Source: Mucilaginibacter sp. cycad4 (GTDB taxonomy: Bacteria; Bacteroidota; Bacteroidia; Sphingobacteriales; Sphingobacteriaceae). From it: a stretch of 64,000 bases of DNA. The notes beneath the pieces are model-generated. The model searched no databases. It worked only from the letters and a program-made list of their open reading frames with translations, and was not told where the DNA came from. Within the stretch, counting starts at the first letter, position 1. The number at the start of each line of letters is the position of its first letter. The position numbers and the translations under genes were made by a program. This document shows positions 25,044-33,922 of this stretch, in pieces. Where the stretch lies: contig NZ_CP139559.1 in assembly GCF_034263275.1 (NCBI RefSeq), forward strand, positions 5,518,001 to 5,582,000, read 5' to 3'.

Positions 25044-25138
25044 CGTCATTGCGAGGTATGAAGCAATCCCAAATAATACAGAGCGGATTTGCATAGCTTC
25101 TCTGCCAATCGGGGATTGCTTCGTACCTCGGAATGACG
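25044..25138. repeat. Dispersed palindromic repeat, family 1 (copy 2)
   Basis: CGTCATTGCGAGGTATGAAG at the left mirrors CTTCGTACCTCGGAATGACG at the right; the centre has ACAGAGCGGAT and AATCGGGGATTG blocks shared with other copies. Confidence 0.9.
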
Positions 25139-25168
25139 TAATGTTATAACCCTATAAACTTTAAAAAT

Positions 25169-25750
25169 ATGCCGACTTCAAACTTAGAACTTAAGACTTC
25201 CGACTCAATAACCCGCTGCTCCTGGGCAGGTACCGATGAACTATACATCAAATATCATGACGAAGAATGGGGCAAAGAGGTTCATGACGACCATACCCTG
25301 TTTGAATTTTTAATATTAGAATCGGCACAGGCCGGCTTAAGCTGGATCACCATATTGCGCCGTCGCGAAGGTTATCGTAAGGCTTTTGCAAATTTTGATG
25401 TGGAAAAAGTTGCGGCTTTTACCGATGAAGATATTGAACGCTTAATGCATGATGAAGGCATCATCCGCAACAGGCTTAAAATATTAGCTGCTATCAACAA
25501 TGCTAAGCTGTTCATCGGCATACAAAAAGAATTTGGTTCGTTTGATAAATACCTGTATAGCTTTATGCCCAATGGAAAACCCATCGTAAATCATTCGCAC
25601 AAAATACCGGCTACCAGTCCCGAATCTGACGCTATCAGCAAGGATATGAAAAAGCGGGGTTTTAAGTTTTTCGGCAGTACTATTTGTTATGCCCACATGC
25701 AGGCTACCGGTATGGTAAATGATCATATTCCTGATTGCAGTTTCAAATAA
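25169..25750 (+). CDS. tag: DNA-3-methyladenine glycosylase I
   Basis: The 193-aa protein matches TagA: RCSWAGTDELYIKYHDEEWGKEVHDDHTLFEFLILESAQAGLSWITILRRREGYRKAF, containing the Cys/His zinc-snap residues (Cys17-type and His in YHDEEWG), and a C-terminal GFKFFGSTICYAHMQATGMVNDHIPDC that supplies the remaining ligands. It removes 3-methyladenine from DNA to start base-excision repair. Length is standard. It stands two genes from the alkyltransferase-like gene, so alkylation-damage functions cluster loosely here, ahead of polA. Confidence 0.96.
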   Translation: MPTSNLELKTSDSITRCSWAGTDELYIKYHDEEWGKEVHDDHTLFEFLILESAQAGLSWITILRRREGYRKAFANFDVEKVAAFTDEDIERLMHDEGIIRNRLKILAAINNAKLFIGIQKEFGSFDKYLYSFMPNGKPIVNHSHKIPATSPESDAISKDMKKRGFKFFGSTICYAHMQATGMVNDHIPDCSFK

Positions 25751-25754
25751 AACA

Positions 25755-25905
25755 GACACGAATTTTTACGAATGTGATCGAATTGCACGAATTGATTAAT
25801 AAAATTAAAGGCTATTCAATTCATTAAAATTCGTGTTCTTTGCATAAATACCCGGCATCAAAAAATTCGAATCAATTCGCTTAAATTCGTGCAATTAGTG
25901 TTAAT
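25755..25905. repeat. AATTCGTG-type dispersed repeat cluster (copy 2)
   Basis: Alternating copies of CACGAATTTTTACGAAT and AAATTCGTG-type motifs fill the tag-polA gap, as at 22316-22560. Confidence 0.7.
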
Positions 25906-25911
25906 GATATT

Positions 25912-28719
25912 ATGAAAAAACTATTTCTTTTGGATGGCATGGCCCTTATTTACCGGGCTCATTTTGCTTTAAGTAAAACACCACGGTTTACCTCAAACGG
26001 GCTAAACACCTCGGCAATGATGGGGTTTACCAACACGCTGCTGGATGTTTTGAAAAAGGAAGCCCCCACCCACATGGCCGTGGTTTTTGATACCGAAGCG
26101 CCAACCGAACGGCATACCGATTTTGAAGGTTACAAAGCTCACCGCGAAGCCATGCCCGAAGATTTAGCAAAGGCTTTACCCTATGTTATAAAAATCATAT
26201 TGGGTTTTAACATCCCGGTTATTACGTCCGACGGGTATGAGGCCGATGACATTATCGGCACCCTTGCAAAAAAAGCCGAGCAAAAGGGGTACACCGTTTA
26301 TTGTATGACGCCCGATAAGGATTTTGGCCAGTTGGTATCAGATAATATTTTCATTTACAAACCGGCCCGCATGGGTAACGAGATGGAAATACAAGGCGTT
26401 AAAGAGATATTGGCGAAATGGGAAATTGAACGAGTTGACCAGGTGATAGATATTTTAGGCCTATGGGGCGATGCGGTAGATGGTATCCCCGGCATCCCCG
26501 GCATTGGCGAAAAAACGGCCAAAACCCTTATTAAACAATATGGCTCGATGGAAAATATCTTTGAGCACAGCCACGAGCTTAAAGGGAAACAGCGCGAAAA
26601 CGTAGAGCAGTTTAAAGAGCAGGGCCTGATGTCAAAAAAACTGGCTACCATATTACTAAATGTTCCTGTTGAGCTGGATGAAGAAGGCCTTGAAGTATGC
26701 GCTCCAAGTAAGGAATTATTGGAGCCGCTTTTTGCCGAACTGGAGTTTCGAACTTTAGGCAGGCGTGTATTTGGTGATGATTTCAGTATTACTGAACTGA
26801 AACCGGCCGGAACCCAGATCGATCTTTTTGGCAACCCGACGGCAACCGGTCGTACTACCATGACGGTTGATGTAGAGGATATTCATGAGGAGCTTACCCT
26901 TGCCGCCAAAAACATTAACAATACACCGCATGAGTATCACCTGGCGGATACTATTGAAAAACGCGCCGAACTCATTAAAATATTAGCACAGCAGCAAACC
27001 ATTTGCTTTGATACCGAAACCACCGGTACGGATCCTAACCACTGTGAGCTGGTAGGTCTATCATTCGCCGTTAAACCGGGCGAAGGCTGGTACGTACCTG
27101 TCCCTGCCGATCAGACTGGGGCGCAAAGCATTGTTACCGAATTTAAAGCGGTGCTTGAAAATGAAAATATCGGCAAAATAGGGCAGAATATTAAGTTTGA
27201 TATCCTGATGCTGAAATGGTACAACATTGAGGTAAAAGGCACCCTGTTTGATACCATGCTGGCCCATTACATCCTTGATCCGGATACCCGCCATAATATG
27301 GATATCCTGTCGGAAAATTACCTTGGCTACAAACCCGTTTCCATAACCGAGCTTATTGGCCCGAAAGGCAAAAACCAGGGCAATATGCGCGACGTGGATT
27401 TTGAAAAAATAAAAGAATACGCCGCCGAGGATGCCGATATCACCCTGCAGCTAAAAGATGTTTTTGAGCCGAAGCTAAAAGAAGTTGAGGGCGAAAAGCT
27501 GGTAAATGAAATAGAGCACCCGTTAATATATGTGCTTGCCGATATGGAGTATGAAGGTGTAAAAATAGATCATGATACCCTGCGCGATTTCAGCAAAACA
27601 CTGGAAACAGATATTGCCCAGTACGAAAAAACAGTTTATGAAAAAGCAGGCGTAAAGTTCAACATTGCATCGCCAAAACAGCTGGGCGAAGTGCTGTTCG
27701 AAAAACTGATGCTTGATCCTAAAGCCAAAAAAACCAAAACCGGCCAATATCAAACCGGCGAGGACGTATTGCTTTCATTAGCTGCCAAGAGTGATATTGT
27801 GCGCGATATCCTTGATTTCCGCCAGCTGCAAAAATTAAAATCGACTTATGTGGATGCCTTGCCGCAAATGGTGAACCCTAAAACCGGGCGGGTACACACT
27901 TCATACAACCAGGCCGTTGCCGCAACAGGCAGGCTAAGCAGTGTTAACCCCAACCTGCAAAACATCCCTATCCGTACCGAGCGCGGCCGCGAAGTAAGGA
28001 AGGCTTTTATCCCGAGGGATAACAATCATACCATCGTATCTGCCGATTATTCGCAAATCGAGCTTCGAATCATAGCTGAGATCAGCAAAGATCCCAACAT
28101 GATGCAGGCCTTTATCGATAACCACGATATCCATACGGCAACTGCCGCTAATGTTTACGGCATCGGGTTAGATGAAGTAACCAGCGATCAGCGCCGCAAT
28201 GCAAAAGCAGTTAACTTCGGTATTATTTACGGGCAATCGGCCTTTGGTTTATCGCAAAGCCTGGGCATTCCACGTAAGGAAGCCGCCGAAATTATTGAGC
28301 AATACTTTATCCAGTTTGCCGGTATTAAGCAATACATGAGCGACACCATGAACTTCGCCCGCGAAAACGGTTATGTGTGCACACTGATGGGCCGTCGCCG
28401 CTACTTGCGCGATATCAATTCGGCCAACGCAACTGTTCGTGGTTTTGCTGAGCGAAATGCCATCAATGCGCCTATACAGGGTTCGGCAGCCGATATGATC
28501 AAAATAGCCATGATCAACATCCACCGCGAACTGAAAGCCCAAAAGTTGGATACCCGCATGACCATGCAGGTACATGACGAGTTGGTGTTTGACGTACCAC
28601 ATCATGAAGTGGAAATCGTAAAACCCATCATTATGCACAACATGAAAACCGCCATCAAAACTGAGGTACCTATCATGGTGGAGATTGGAACAGGCTTAAA
28701 CTGGCTGGAGGCGCATTAA
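25912..28719 (+). CDS. polA: DNA polymerase I
   Basis: The 935-aa enzyme has a 5'-3' exonuclease domain (1-290; FDTEAPTERH, GYEADDIIGTLA, PGIPGIGEKTA helix-hairpin-helix), a 3'-5' exonuclease domain (about 340-520) with intact DEDDy residues (CFDTETTGTDP about 366-376; NIKFDIL; YAAEDADIT), and a family A polymerase domain with motif A DYSQIELRIIAEIS (about 711-724), motif B RRNAKAVNFGIIYGQS (about 762-777) and motif C VHDELVFD (about 887-894). It fills gaps and removes Okazaki primers. Unlike polymerases of some Gram-positives, its proofreading site looks functional. Its length matches the family. Confidence 0.98.
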   Translation: MKKLFLLDGMALIYRAHFALSKTPRFTSNGLNTSAMMGFTNTLLDVLKKEAPTHMAVVFDTEAPTERHTDFEGYKAHREAMPEDLAKALPYVIKIILGFNIPVITSDGYEADDIIGTLAKKAEQKGYTVYCMTPDKDFGQLVSDNIFIYKPARMGNEMEIQGVKEILAKWEIERVDQVIDILGLWGDAVDGIPGIPGIGEKTAKTLIKQYGSMENIFEHSHELKGKQRENVEQFKEQGLMSKKLATILLNVPVELDEEGLEVCAPSKELLEPLFAELEFRTLGRRVFGDDFSITELKPAGTQIDLFGNPTATGRTTMTVDVEDIHEELTLAAKNINNTPHEYHLADTIEKRAELIKILAQQQTICFDTETTGTDPNHCELVGLSFAVKPGEGWYVPVPADQTGAQSIVTEFKAVLENENIGKIGQNIKFDILMLKWYNIEVKGTLFDTMLAHYILDPDTRHNMDILSENYLGYKPVSITELIGPKGKNQGNMRDVDFEKIKEYAAEDADITLQLKDVFEPKLKEVEGEKLVNEIEHPLIYVLADMEYEGVKIDHDTLRDFSKTLETDIAQYEKTVYEKAGVKFNIASPKQLGEVLFEKLMLDPKAKKTKTGQYQTGEDVLLSLAAKSDIVRDILDFRQLQKLKSTYVDALPQMVNPKTGRVHTSYNQAVAATGRLSSVNPNLQNIPIRTERGREVRKAFIPRDNNHTIVSADYSQIELRIIAEISKDPNMMQAFIDNHDIHTATAANVYGIGLDEVTSDQRRNAKAVNFGIIYGQSAFGLSQSLGIPRKEAAEIIEQYFIQFAGIKQYMSDTMNFARENGYVCTLMGRRRYLRDINSANATVRGFAERNAINAPIQGSAADMIKIAMINIHRELKAQKLDTRMTMQVHDELVFDVPHHEVEIVKPIIMHNMKTAIKTEVPIMVEIGTGLNWLEAH

Positions 28720-28762
28720 GCCCCCTGCCCCCTGAAGGGGAGAACTTCATAAAAATACCCTT

Positions 28763-28866
28763 GCGCTCGTTTGCAACGAGCGCTTAATATGGGTTTGCGT
28801 TTAAAACGCAACCCTGGCGATACAATCGCCAAACCAAGTTAAGCACTCGTTACAAACGAGCGCAAG
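28763..28866. repeat. GCGCTCGTTTGCAACGAGCGC palindrome cluster
   Basis: CGCTCGTTTGCAACGAGCG at the left is echoed by CACTCGTTACAAACGAGCGC at the right, with nested palindromes TTGCGTTTAAAACGCAA and TGGCGATACAATCGCCA between them. The remainder of 28720-29198, apart from the family 1 repeat after it, is AT-rich leader sequence for glgA without a clear gene. Confidence 0.75.
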
Positions 28867-28885
28867 TTAAAAACAAACAAAAACC

Positions 28886-28972
28886 ATGTCATTGCGAGCG
28901 AAGCGCGGCAATCTCGTAGCCAATGCCTGTCCGATCTGCATAGTATGCGATTGCAGCCCTTCGCAATGACAT
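28886..28972. repeat. Dispersed palindromic repeat, family 1 (copy 3)
   Basis: ATGTCATTGCGAGCGAAGCG mirrors CCTTCGCAATGACAT with a GCAATC / GATTGC inner pair. Confidence 0.85.
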
Positions 28973-29198
28973 ATCGTATAGTTTATGATGCATTTTGCAA
29001 TTATAAGGCTGTTTTTCCCCTTTCATAATACACTAATCCATACTTACCCCGCCCCCTTTTCCCTATCATTTTTACAACTATAACATCTTAACGATAATAA
29101 AATTTCAGTGCTTTTTATCTAATTTTTCCAAAACTATATTAATTCTCATAGGTTTCTCTTTTGGTAATCTTTGCTTAAATTGAGCCAATAAAACCTGA

Positions 29199-30623
29199 AT
29201 GAAAATATACCATTTGAGTGCCGAGTGCTATCCCGTTGCCAAAGTTGGCGGGCTTGCCGATGTTGTTGGCGCATTGCCTAAGTACCAGAATCTTGCAGGT
29301 TTGCAGGCTGCGGTTGTTATGCCTTTTTACGACCGTAAGTTTACCCAGGAAAACGACTTTGAAATAGTGTTTGCCGCTGCAACCTTACTCGGTAATCGCC
29401 GCCTCTTCTTCGAGATCCTGAAAGAAAAAACAAACAAGCTCGGTTTTGAACTTTACTTAGTGAAGATCCCCGGGCTGCTCGACAGGGAAAACATCTACAG
29501 CTATCCGGATGAGCGCGACCAGTTCATGGCCTTTCAATTGTCATTTTTAGATTGGATCAGTTATTCGCAACAAACACCCGATCTGATCCACTGCCATGAC
29601 CACCATGCCGGTTTAGTCCCATTCCTGCTTTATCATTCCAAACTGTATACAAGGCTGGCCAATACGCCAACGATATTTACCATACACAACGGCCAGTACC
29701 ATGGCGCTTTCGGCTGGGACAGGCTATCCTTACTACCAGAGATCGATCTGACCAAAACAGGCCTGCTTGACTGGGCAGGAGGTATTAACCCATTGGCAGC
29801 AGCTGTTAAGTGCGCCTGGCGTTATACAACGGTATCTCCAACTTACCTGGAAGAACTTACCTATAACTCGAACGGTTTGGAATACCTGTTTTACATTGAA
29901 CGGGCAAAAGGTTATGGCATTATGAACGGCATCGACACCGAGGTTTGGAACCCGCAAACCGACCCGATGATCCCTGCCAAATTCTCCGCTAAAACATTGG
30001 CTAAAGGAAAAAGAGCTAATAAAGAAACCATTTGCAAACGCTTTGAGCTTGATCCCGAAAAACCGTTATTCACCTTTATCGGTCGCCTCGTTGTTGAAAA
30101 AGGTGCCGACCTGCTACCTGCTGCCATTGAGCGCAGCCTGCTCGAAAACGAAGGCGAAGTAAACTTTGTAACATTAGGCACCGGCGATAAGGAAAACGAA
30201 CTGGCCCTGCTTCAACTCAAAAATAAATACCCCGAACATTGCAATGTGTTTATAGGTTATGATGAGTCATTGGCGCACCTGATTTACGCCGGAGCCGATT
30301 TTCTGCTAATGCCATCGCGGGTAGAACCTTGTGGCCTCAACCAGCTGTACGCGCTGCGGTACGGCACCATGCCAATTGTACGTACTACCGGGGGGTTGAA
30401 AGACTCTGTTATTGATTTTGGTGATGAAGGGGGCTATGGTATCCGTTTTATACAAGCCAGCGTACAGGATATTTGCCACTCGGTTTTCAGGGCCAAGCAA
30501 CTTTACCAGGATAACGCCAAAATGCAGCAACTCCGCAAGCAAATGATGGCCCTTGATTTTTCATGGGCACGCTCAACACAACAATACACTGAACTATACG
30601 AAAGCTTAAAACTAACTTTATGA
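29199..30623 (+). CDS. glgA: Glycogen/starch synthase, ADP-glucose type
   Basis: The 474-aa GT-B glycosyltransferase (family GT5) begins MKIYHLSAECYPVAKVGGLADVVGALPKY, the ADP-glucose-binding KxGGLxDV loop, and has the C-terminal donor-site segment LMPSRVEPCGLNQLYALRYGTMPIVRTTGGLKDSV with the catalytic ExxCGLxQ motif. It extends alpha-1,4-glucan chains from ADP-glucose. Its last codons overlap glgC by 4 nt (ATGA at 30620-30623), so synthase and pyrophosphorylase are made together. No branching enzyme is in the window. Confidence 0.96.
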   Translation: MKIYHLSAECYPVAKVGGLADVVGALPKYQNLAGLQAAVVMPFYDRKFTQENDFEIVFAAATLLGNRRLFFEILKEKTNKLGFELYLVKIPGLLDRENIYSYPDERDQFMAFQLSFLDWISYSQQTPDLIHCHDHHAGLVPFLLYHSKLYTRLANTPTIFTIHNGQYHGAFGWDRLSLLPEIDLTKTGLLDWAGGINPLAAAVKCAWRYTTVSPTYLEELTYNSNGLEYLFYIERAKGYGIMNGIDTEVWNPQTDPMIPAKFSAKTLAKGKRANKETICKRFELDPEKPLFTFIGRLVVEKGADLLPAAIERSLLENEGEVNFVTLGTGDKENELALLQLKNKYPEHCNVFIGYDESLAHLIYAGADFLLMPSRVEPCGLNQLYALRYGTMPIVRTTGGLKDSVIDFGDEGGYGIRFIQASVQDICHSVFRAKQLYQDNAKMQQLRKQMMALDFSWARSTQQYTELYESLKLTL

Positions 30624-31882
30624 CATCCAAAGTAATCTCCATTGTGCTCGGTGGCGGCCAGGGCAGCCGCTTATCACCGCTTACCGCAACGCGGTCAAAG
30701 CCGGCAGTACCAATTGCGGGTAAATACCGTTTGGTTGATATCCCTATTTCAAACTGCCTGCACTCGGGTATTACACGTATTTATGTGTTAACGCAGTTTA
30801 ACTCGGCATCCTTAAACAAGCACATCAAAAACACCTATCATTTCAGTAGCTTTAGTGATGCTTTTGTTGATATCCTTGCGGCAGAGCAAACGCCGTCGAG
30901 CGTGGCCTGGTTCCAGGGTACAGCCGATGCTGTTAGGCAAAGTTTACACCACCTGGCAGTGCATGAGTTTGAGTATGTGCTCATCCTCTCGGGCGATCAA
31001 CTGTACCAGATGGATTTTGAAGATATGATTAACCATCATATTGAAACCAATGCCGAAATTTCGATAGCTACCATCCCTGTTGATGCAGCTGACGTTCCGG
31101 GCTTCGGAATTCTTAAAACGGACGAAAACAACATGATCACCTCGTTTATCGAAAAGCCCAAAAGCAATTTCGAAAGCTGGGCATCAGAGGTTAGTCCGGA
31201 GATGGAAGCTGAAGGCCGTGTATACCTGGCGTCGATGGGTATCTACATTTTTAACCGCAAGCTATTATATGAGTTACTTGAAGGCAATGAACGTACCGAC
31301 TTTGGTAAAGAGATCATCCCGCAATCAATTGAAGGTCACCGTGTAGCCAGCTATCAATACGAAGGCTACTGGACAGATATTGGTACTATCCCTTCATTTT
31401 TTGAGGCTAACCTTGGTTTAACTGATAACATCCCCAAGTTTAACCTGTTTGATAAAAACCCGATCTATACCCGTGCACGCATGCTACCTCCATCAAAAAT
31501 ATCGGGCACGCTGATGGAAAAATCTATTGTTGCCGATGGTTGTATTATCAATGCCAAACAGATCACACATTCGATAATAGGGATCCGTACCCGCATTGGT
31601 GTTAATACCATTATTGAAAACTGTTATGTAATGGGCAGCGACAATTATCAAACCCTTGAAGAGATCGCCGAATCCAAAGAAAGCGGTTCGCCCATTATGG
31701 GCATTGGCGATAATTGCCAGATCCAAAACGCCATCATTGATAAAAATACTTACATCGGCGATAACGTAACCATTAACTGTGGCGAGAAGCTTGAAGACGG
31801 CGATTACGGCACCCATACCGTGCAAGACGGTATTGTTGTAGTTAAGAAACGTGCTATAATACCAAGCGGCACAGTTATTTAA
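30620..31882 (+). CDS. glgC: Glucose-1-phosphate adenylyltransferase (ADP-glucose pyrophosphorylase)
   Basis: The 420-aa enzyme begins SKVISIVLGGGQGSRLSPLTATRSKPAVPIAGKYRLVDIPISNC, the nucleotide-binding and activator-site signature, followed by the catalytic core (LSGDQLYQMDFEDM) and a C-terminal left-handed beta-helix (about 300-420) with hexapeptide-type repeats. It makes ADP-glucose from ATP and glucose 1-phosphate, the committed step of glycogen synthesis, and supplies GlgA encoded just upstream. Length is normal. Confidence 0.97.
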   Translation: MTSKVISIVLGGGQGSRLSPLTATRSKPAVPIAGKYRLVDIPISNCLHSGITRIYVLTQFNSASLNKHIKNTYHFSSFSDAFVDILAAEQTPSSVAWFQGTADAVRQSLHHLAVHEFEYVLILSGDQLYQMDFEDMINHHIETNAEISIATIPVDAADVPGFGILKTDENNMITSFIEKPKSNFESWASEVSPEMEAEGRVYLASMGIYIFNRKLLYELLEGNERTDFGKEIIPQSIEGHRVASYQYEGYWTDIGTIPSFFEANLGLTDNIPKFNLFDKNPIYTRARMLPPSKISGTLMEKSIVADGCIINAKQITHSIIGIRTRIGVNTIIENCYVMGSDNYQTLEEIAESKESGSPIMGIGDNCQIQNAIIDKNTYIGDNVTINCGEKLEDGDYGTHTVQDGIVVVKKRAIIPSGTVI

Positions 31883-31955
31883 TTAAAAAAATAAAAAAAA
31901 CAAACCATAGTTAATTTGTTATAGATAGTACTAACCATCTAAAACATAATCAACT

Positions 31956-32141
31956 ATGAAAAAGGCACTATGTATGATCGCTTTAGCAGCGATCTCCTTC
32001 AGCAGCGTTTTCGCTCATGGTACAATGGTTCGCCCGTCAAAAGGCATTATGCAAACTGATACTACCAAGAAGAAGAAAACGAAGAAAATGAAAAAAGATA
32101 CCATCATGAAAAAAGACACCATGAAGATGAAAAGGAAATAA
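31956..32141 (+). CDS. Small secreted Lys/Met-rich protein with MKKDT-type repeats
   Basis: The 61-aa protein has a signal peptide (MKKALCMIALAAISFSSVFA) and a mature part of about 40 residues made of degenerate repeats: DTTKKKKTKKMKKDTIMKKDTMKMKRK. It resembles the short exported pentapeptide MxKDx-repeat proteins. It has its own terminator and lies 73 nt after glgC. The very basic mature peptide could bind a polyanion or metal, but that is a guess. Confidence 0.7.
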   Translation: MKKALCMIALAAISFSSVFAHGTMVRPSKGIMQTDTTKKKKTKKMKKDTIMKKDTMKMKRK

Positions 32142-32182
32142 GTCTTTAGTGGAAAGCCGGAAGTTAAAGTCCGGCGGTATCA

Positions 32183-32224
32183 AACAACAAAAGGCCCGGT
32201 ATCCCGCGCCTTTTGTTGTTTATA
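32183..32224 (+). terminator. Intrinsic terminator after the small basic protein gene
   Basis: AACAACAAAAGGC and GCCTTTTGTTGTT form a perfect 13-bp stem around a 12-nt loop. Both flanks are A/T-rich, so it may work in both directions. Confidence 0.85.
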
Positions 32225-32227
32225 ATT

Positions 32228-32322
32228 GTCATGGGTAACTTGTTTCAACACCCCACATGCTGAGTTTACGATCTGCCATGCAGACATGCTTTATGGGTTC
32301 CCGAAACAAGTTCGGGATGACC
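32228..32322. repeat. Dispersed palindromic repeat, family 2 (copy 2, diverged)
   Basis: GTCATGGGTAACTTGTTTCA at the left pairs with GAAACAAGTTCGGGATGACC at the right, enclosing a CACCCCACATGC-type centre. Confidence 0.8.
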
Positions 32323-32335
32323 GATAGGTGTGTTT

Positions 32336-33013
32336 TTACAACTCAATAGTTTCACCAATAGCCGGTAACTTCAAATTCAAACCTGCCTTTATAAATTTCT
32401 CAGCCACCTCATCCTTGTCAATTTTGATAACCGGGAATGAGTCATAATGAACCCCGATGATGTTTTTACAATTGATGAACGCTGATGCTTTAATGGCGTC
32501 ATCTGCACCCATGGTGTAATTATCGCCGATAGGCAGGAATGCCCAGTCGAGGTTTTCATCTGCAAGCAGTTTCATATCATAGGTAAGCGCCGTATCGCCT
32601 GCAAAATAAATAACCTTTCCCTCTGCATAAATTAAAAAACCGGCAGGATTGCCGCCTGGTGAGCCGTCGGGCAAAGTGCTCGAATGTACCGCGTTTACCA
32701 TTTTAACCCGTCCAAAATCAAAGTTAAAACCGCCGCCTATATTCATGCCATGTACATTTTCAATGCCTTTAGTACCGAGCCATCCGGCAATTTCGGCAAT
32801 ACAAATCACTTTTGCACCGCTGCTTTTGGCAATTTCCAAAAGATCGGCCACATGGTCGCCATGCCCGTGCGATACCAGGATATAATCGGGCTTTAGGCTG
32901 TGAATATCAATATCCTTTGCCAGCGGGTTCGGGCTTATAAAAGGGTCGAAAAGCAATTTCTTCCCACCAGTTACAATCTCAAGGGCCGACTGTCCATAAT
33001 AAGTAGTTTTCAT
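32336..33013 (-). CDS. UPF0173-type metal-dependent hydrolase (metallo-beta-lactamase fold)
   Basis: The 225-aa protein has the metallo-beta-lactamase signature H49-x-H51-x-D53-H54 (VSHGHGDHVADL), a later AGDTALTYDMKLL segment with the bridging Asp, and GVHYDSFPVIK with the last His ligand. The compact N-terminus (YYGQSALEIVTGGKKLLFDPFIS) is typical of the UPF0173/YtkL group. Substrate unknown. It converges with the small basic protein gene. Confidence 0.92.
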   Translation of the reverse strand: MKTTYYGQSALEIVTGGKKLLFDPFISPNPLAKDIDIHSLKPDYILVSHGHGDHVADLLEIAKSSGAKVICIAEIAGWLGTKGIENVHGMNIGGGFNFDFGRVKMVNAVHSSTLPDGSPGGNPAGFLIYAEGKVIYFAGDTALTYDMKLLADENLDWAFLPIGDNYTMGADDAIKASAFINCKNIIGVHYDSFPVIKIDKDEVAEKFIKAGLNLKLPAIGETIEL

Positions 33014-33155
33014 AGAATGTTATTTTATGATCTGATCAAAAGTAAACAGTTACAACAGCGATTTGATTTTAATGGCAGAAAAGTTACAAACAGGCGTTTG
33101 AACAGACAGTGCTATAAAACCTCAAAAATGTAAAAAAGCCCTATAGAAAGCAAAG

Positions 33156-33237
33156 CGTCATTGCGAGTTACGAAGCAATCGCGAACTTAACAGAGCGGTT
33201 CTGCTAATCGGGGATTGCTTCGTGCCTTATAATGACG
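33156..33237. repeat. Dispersed palindromic repeat, family 1 (copy 4; edge of REP-element-REP module 1)
   Basis: CGTCATTGCGAGTTACGAAG mirrors GCTTCGTGCCTTATAATGACG. It lies 50 nt from the 101-bp element at 33288-33388. Confidence 0.85.
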
Positions 33238-33287
33238 TGATCGTAAATTATTGATTATTAAGATATTTTTTCGATGCGTTTTATGAT

Positions 33288-33388
33288 ATGGGCGTTGCCT
33301 GCGGCCGGGCTATCCGCTGCAAGTCCTCGCCTTGCCGGCCGCAAACCCAACCCGCGCTGTGGGCTTTACGCTGCTATCCCTAACGCGC
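33288..33388 (-). repeat. 101-bp conserved GC-rich element, copy 1
   Basis: On the minus strand it runs from GCGTTAGGGATAGCAGCGTA to CGGCCGCAGGCAACGCCCAT. The copy at 53265-53366 is nearly identical, while its surroundings diverge more. It contains a short AGCCC/GGGCT hairpin and no open frame of note. Repeat family 1 sequences lie on both sides in both copies (here 33156-33237 and about 33421-33471). Confidence 0.85.
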
Positions 33389-33505
33389 CCCCGCGCAACA
33401 TTCCTAAAGTATAGCTTGTACGTCATTACATTTTTTTTCAGGATTTTCCTGATGGGTACTCGCAATGACGCTTTGATACCTTAAAAAAGGATCTAAGAAT
33501 CAGAC

Positions 33506-33820
33506 TTACTTACCAAACATATTACCCAGGCCACCCAAACCACCAAACATGCTTTGGGTCATGGCAGCCATTTCGCTTTGGCTGATGTTTTCGGCTTGTT
33601 CAAGCGCTTTATTCACCGCAACAACCAAGAGTTCTTCCAATTCTTCTTTATCGGCACCTGCTAAAAAATCAGGATCGATCTGTACCGACTGGATTACTTT
33701 ATTCGCATTGGCATTCACAATTATTTTGCCGCCTTCGGCTGTGCCTGACACACTGATGGCATCAAGGCGTTTTTTCATTTCGCCAGCCTTTTGCTGGGCT
33801 TCCATTAATTTATCAAACAT
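33506..33820 (-). CDS. YbaB/EbfC-family nucleoid-associated protein
   Basis: The 104-aa protein begins MFDKLMEAQQKAGEMKKRLDAISVSGTAEGGKIIVNANANKVIQSVQIDPDFL, characteristic of YbaB/EbfC: an alpha helix, a beta sheet and a second helix (KEELEELLVVAVNKALEQAENISQSEMAAMT), ending in a glycine-rich GGLGGLGNMFGK tail. Such dimers bind DNA and affect recombination or transcription. In many bacteria the gene follows dnaX and precedes recR, but neither is here. Confidence 0.95.
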   Translation of the reverse strand: MFDKLMEAQQKAGEMKKRLDAISVSGTAEGGKIIVNANANKVIQSVQIDPDFLAGADKEELEELLVVAVNKALEQAENISQSEMAAMTQSMFGGLGGLGNMFGK

Positions 33821-33922
33821 TGTATTTAGTTTAGTTAGTGAGTGGTTGATTTGGTGAGTGGTTGATTAGGTTGAAAATTTAACCATTCACTTAATCAACC
33901 AAATAAACCACTCACCAAAAAA
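33821..33922. repeat. GAGTGGTTGAT inverted repeat array
   Basis: TTAGTGAGTGGTTGATT and GGTGAGTGGTTGATTAGG are followed, across AAAATTT, by their inverse (CACTTAATCAACC, ACCACTCACC). It fills the whole gap between the YbaB gene and the serine hydrolase gene and is a long hairpin. Confidence 0.75.
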
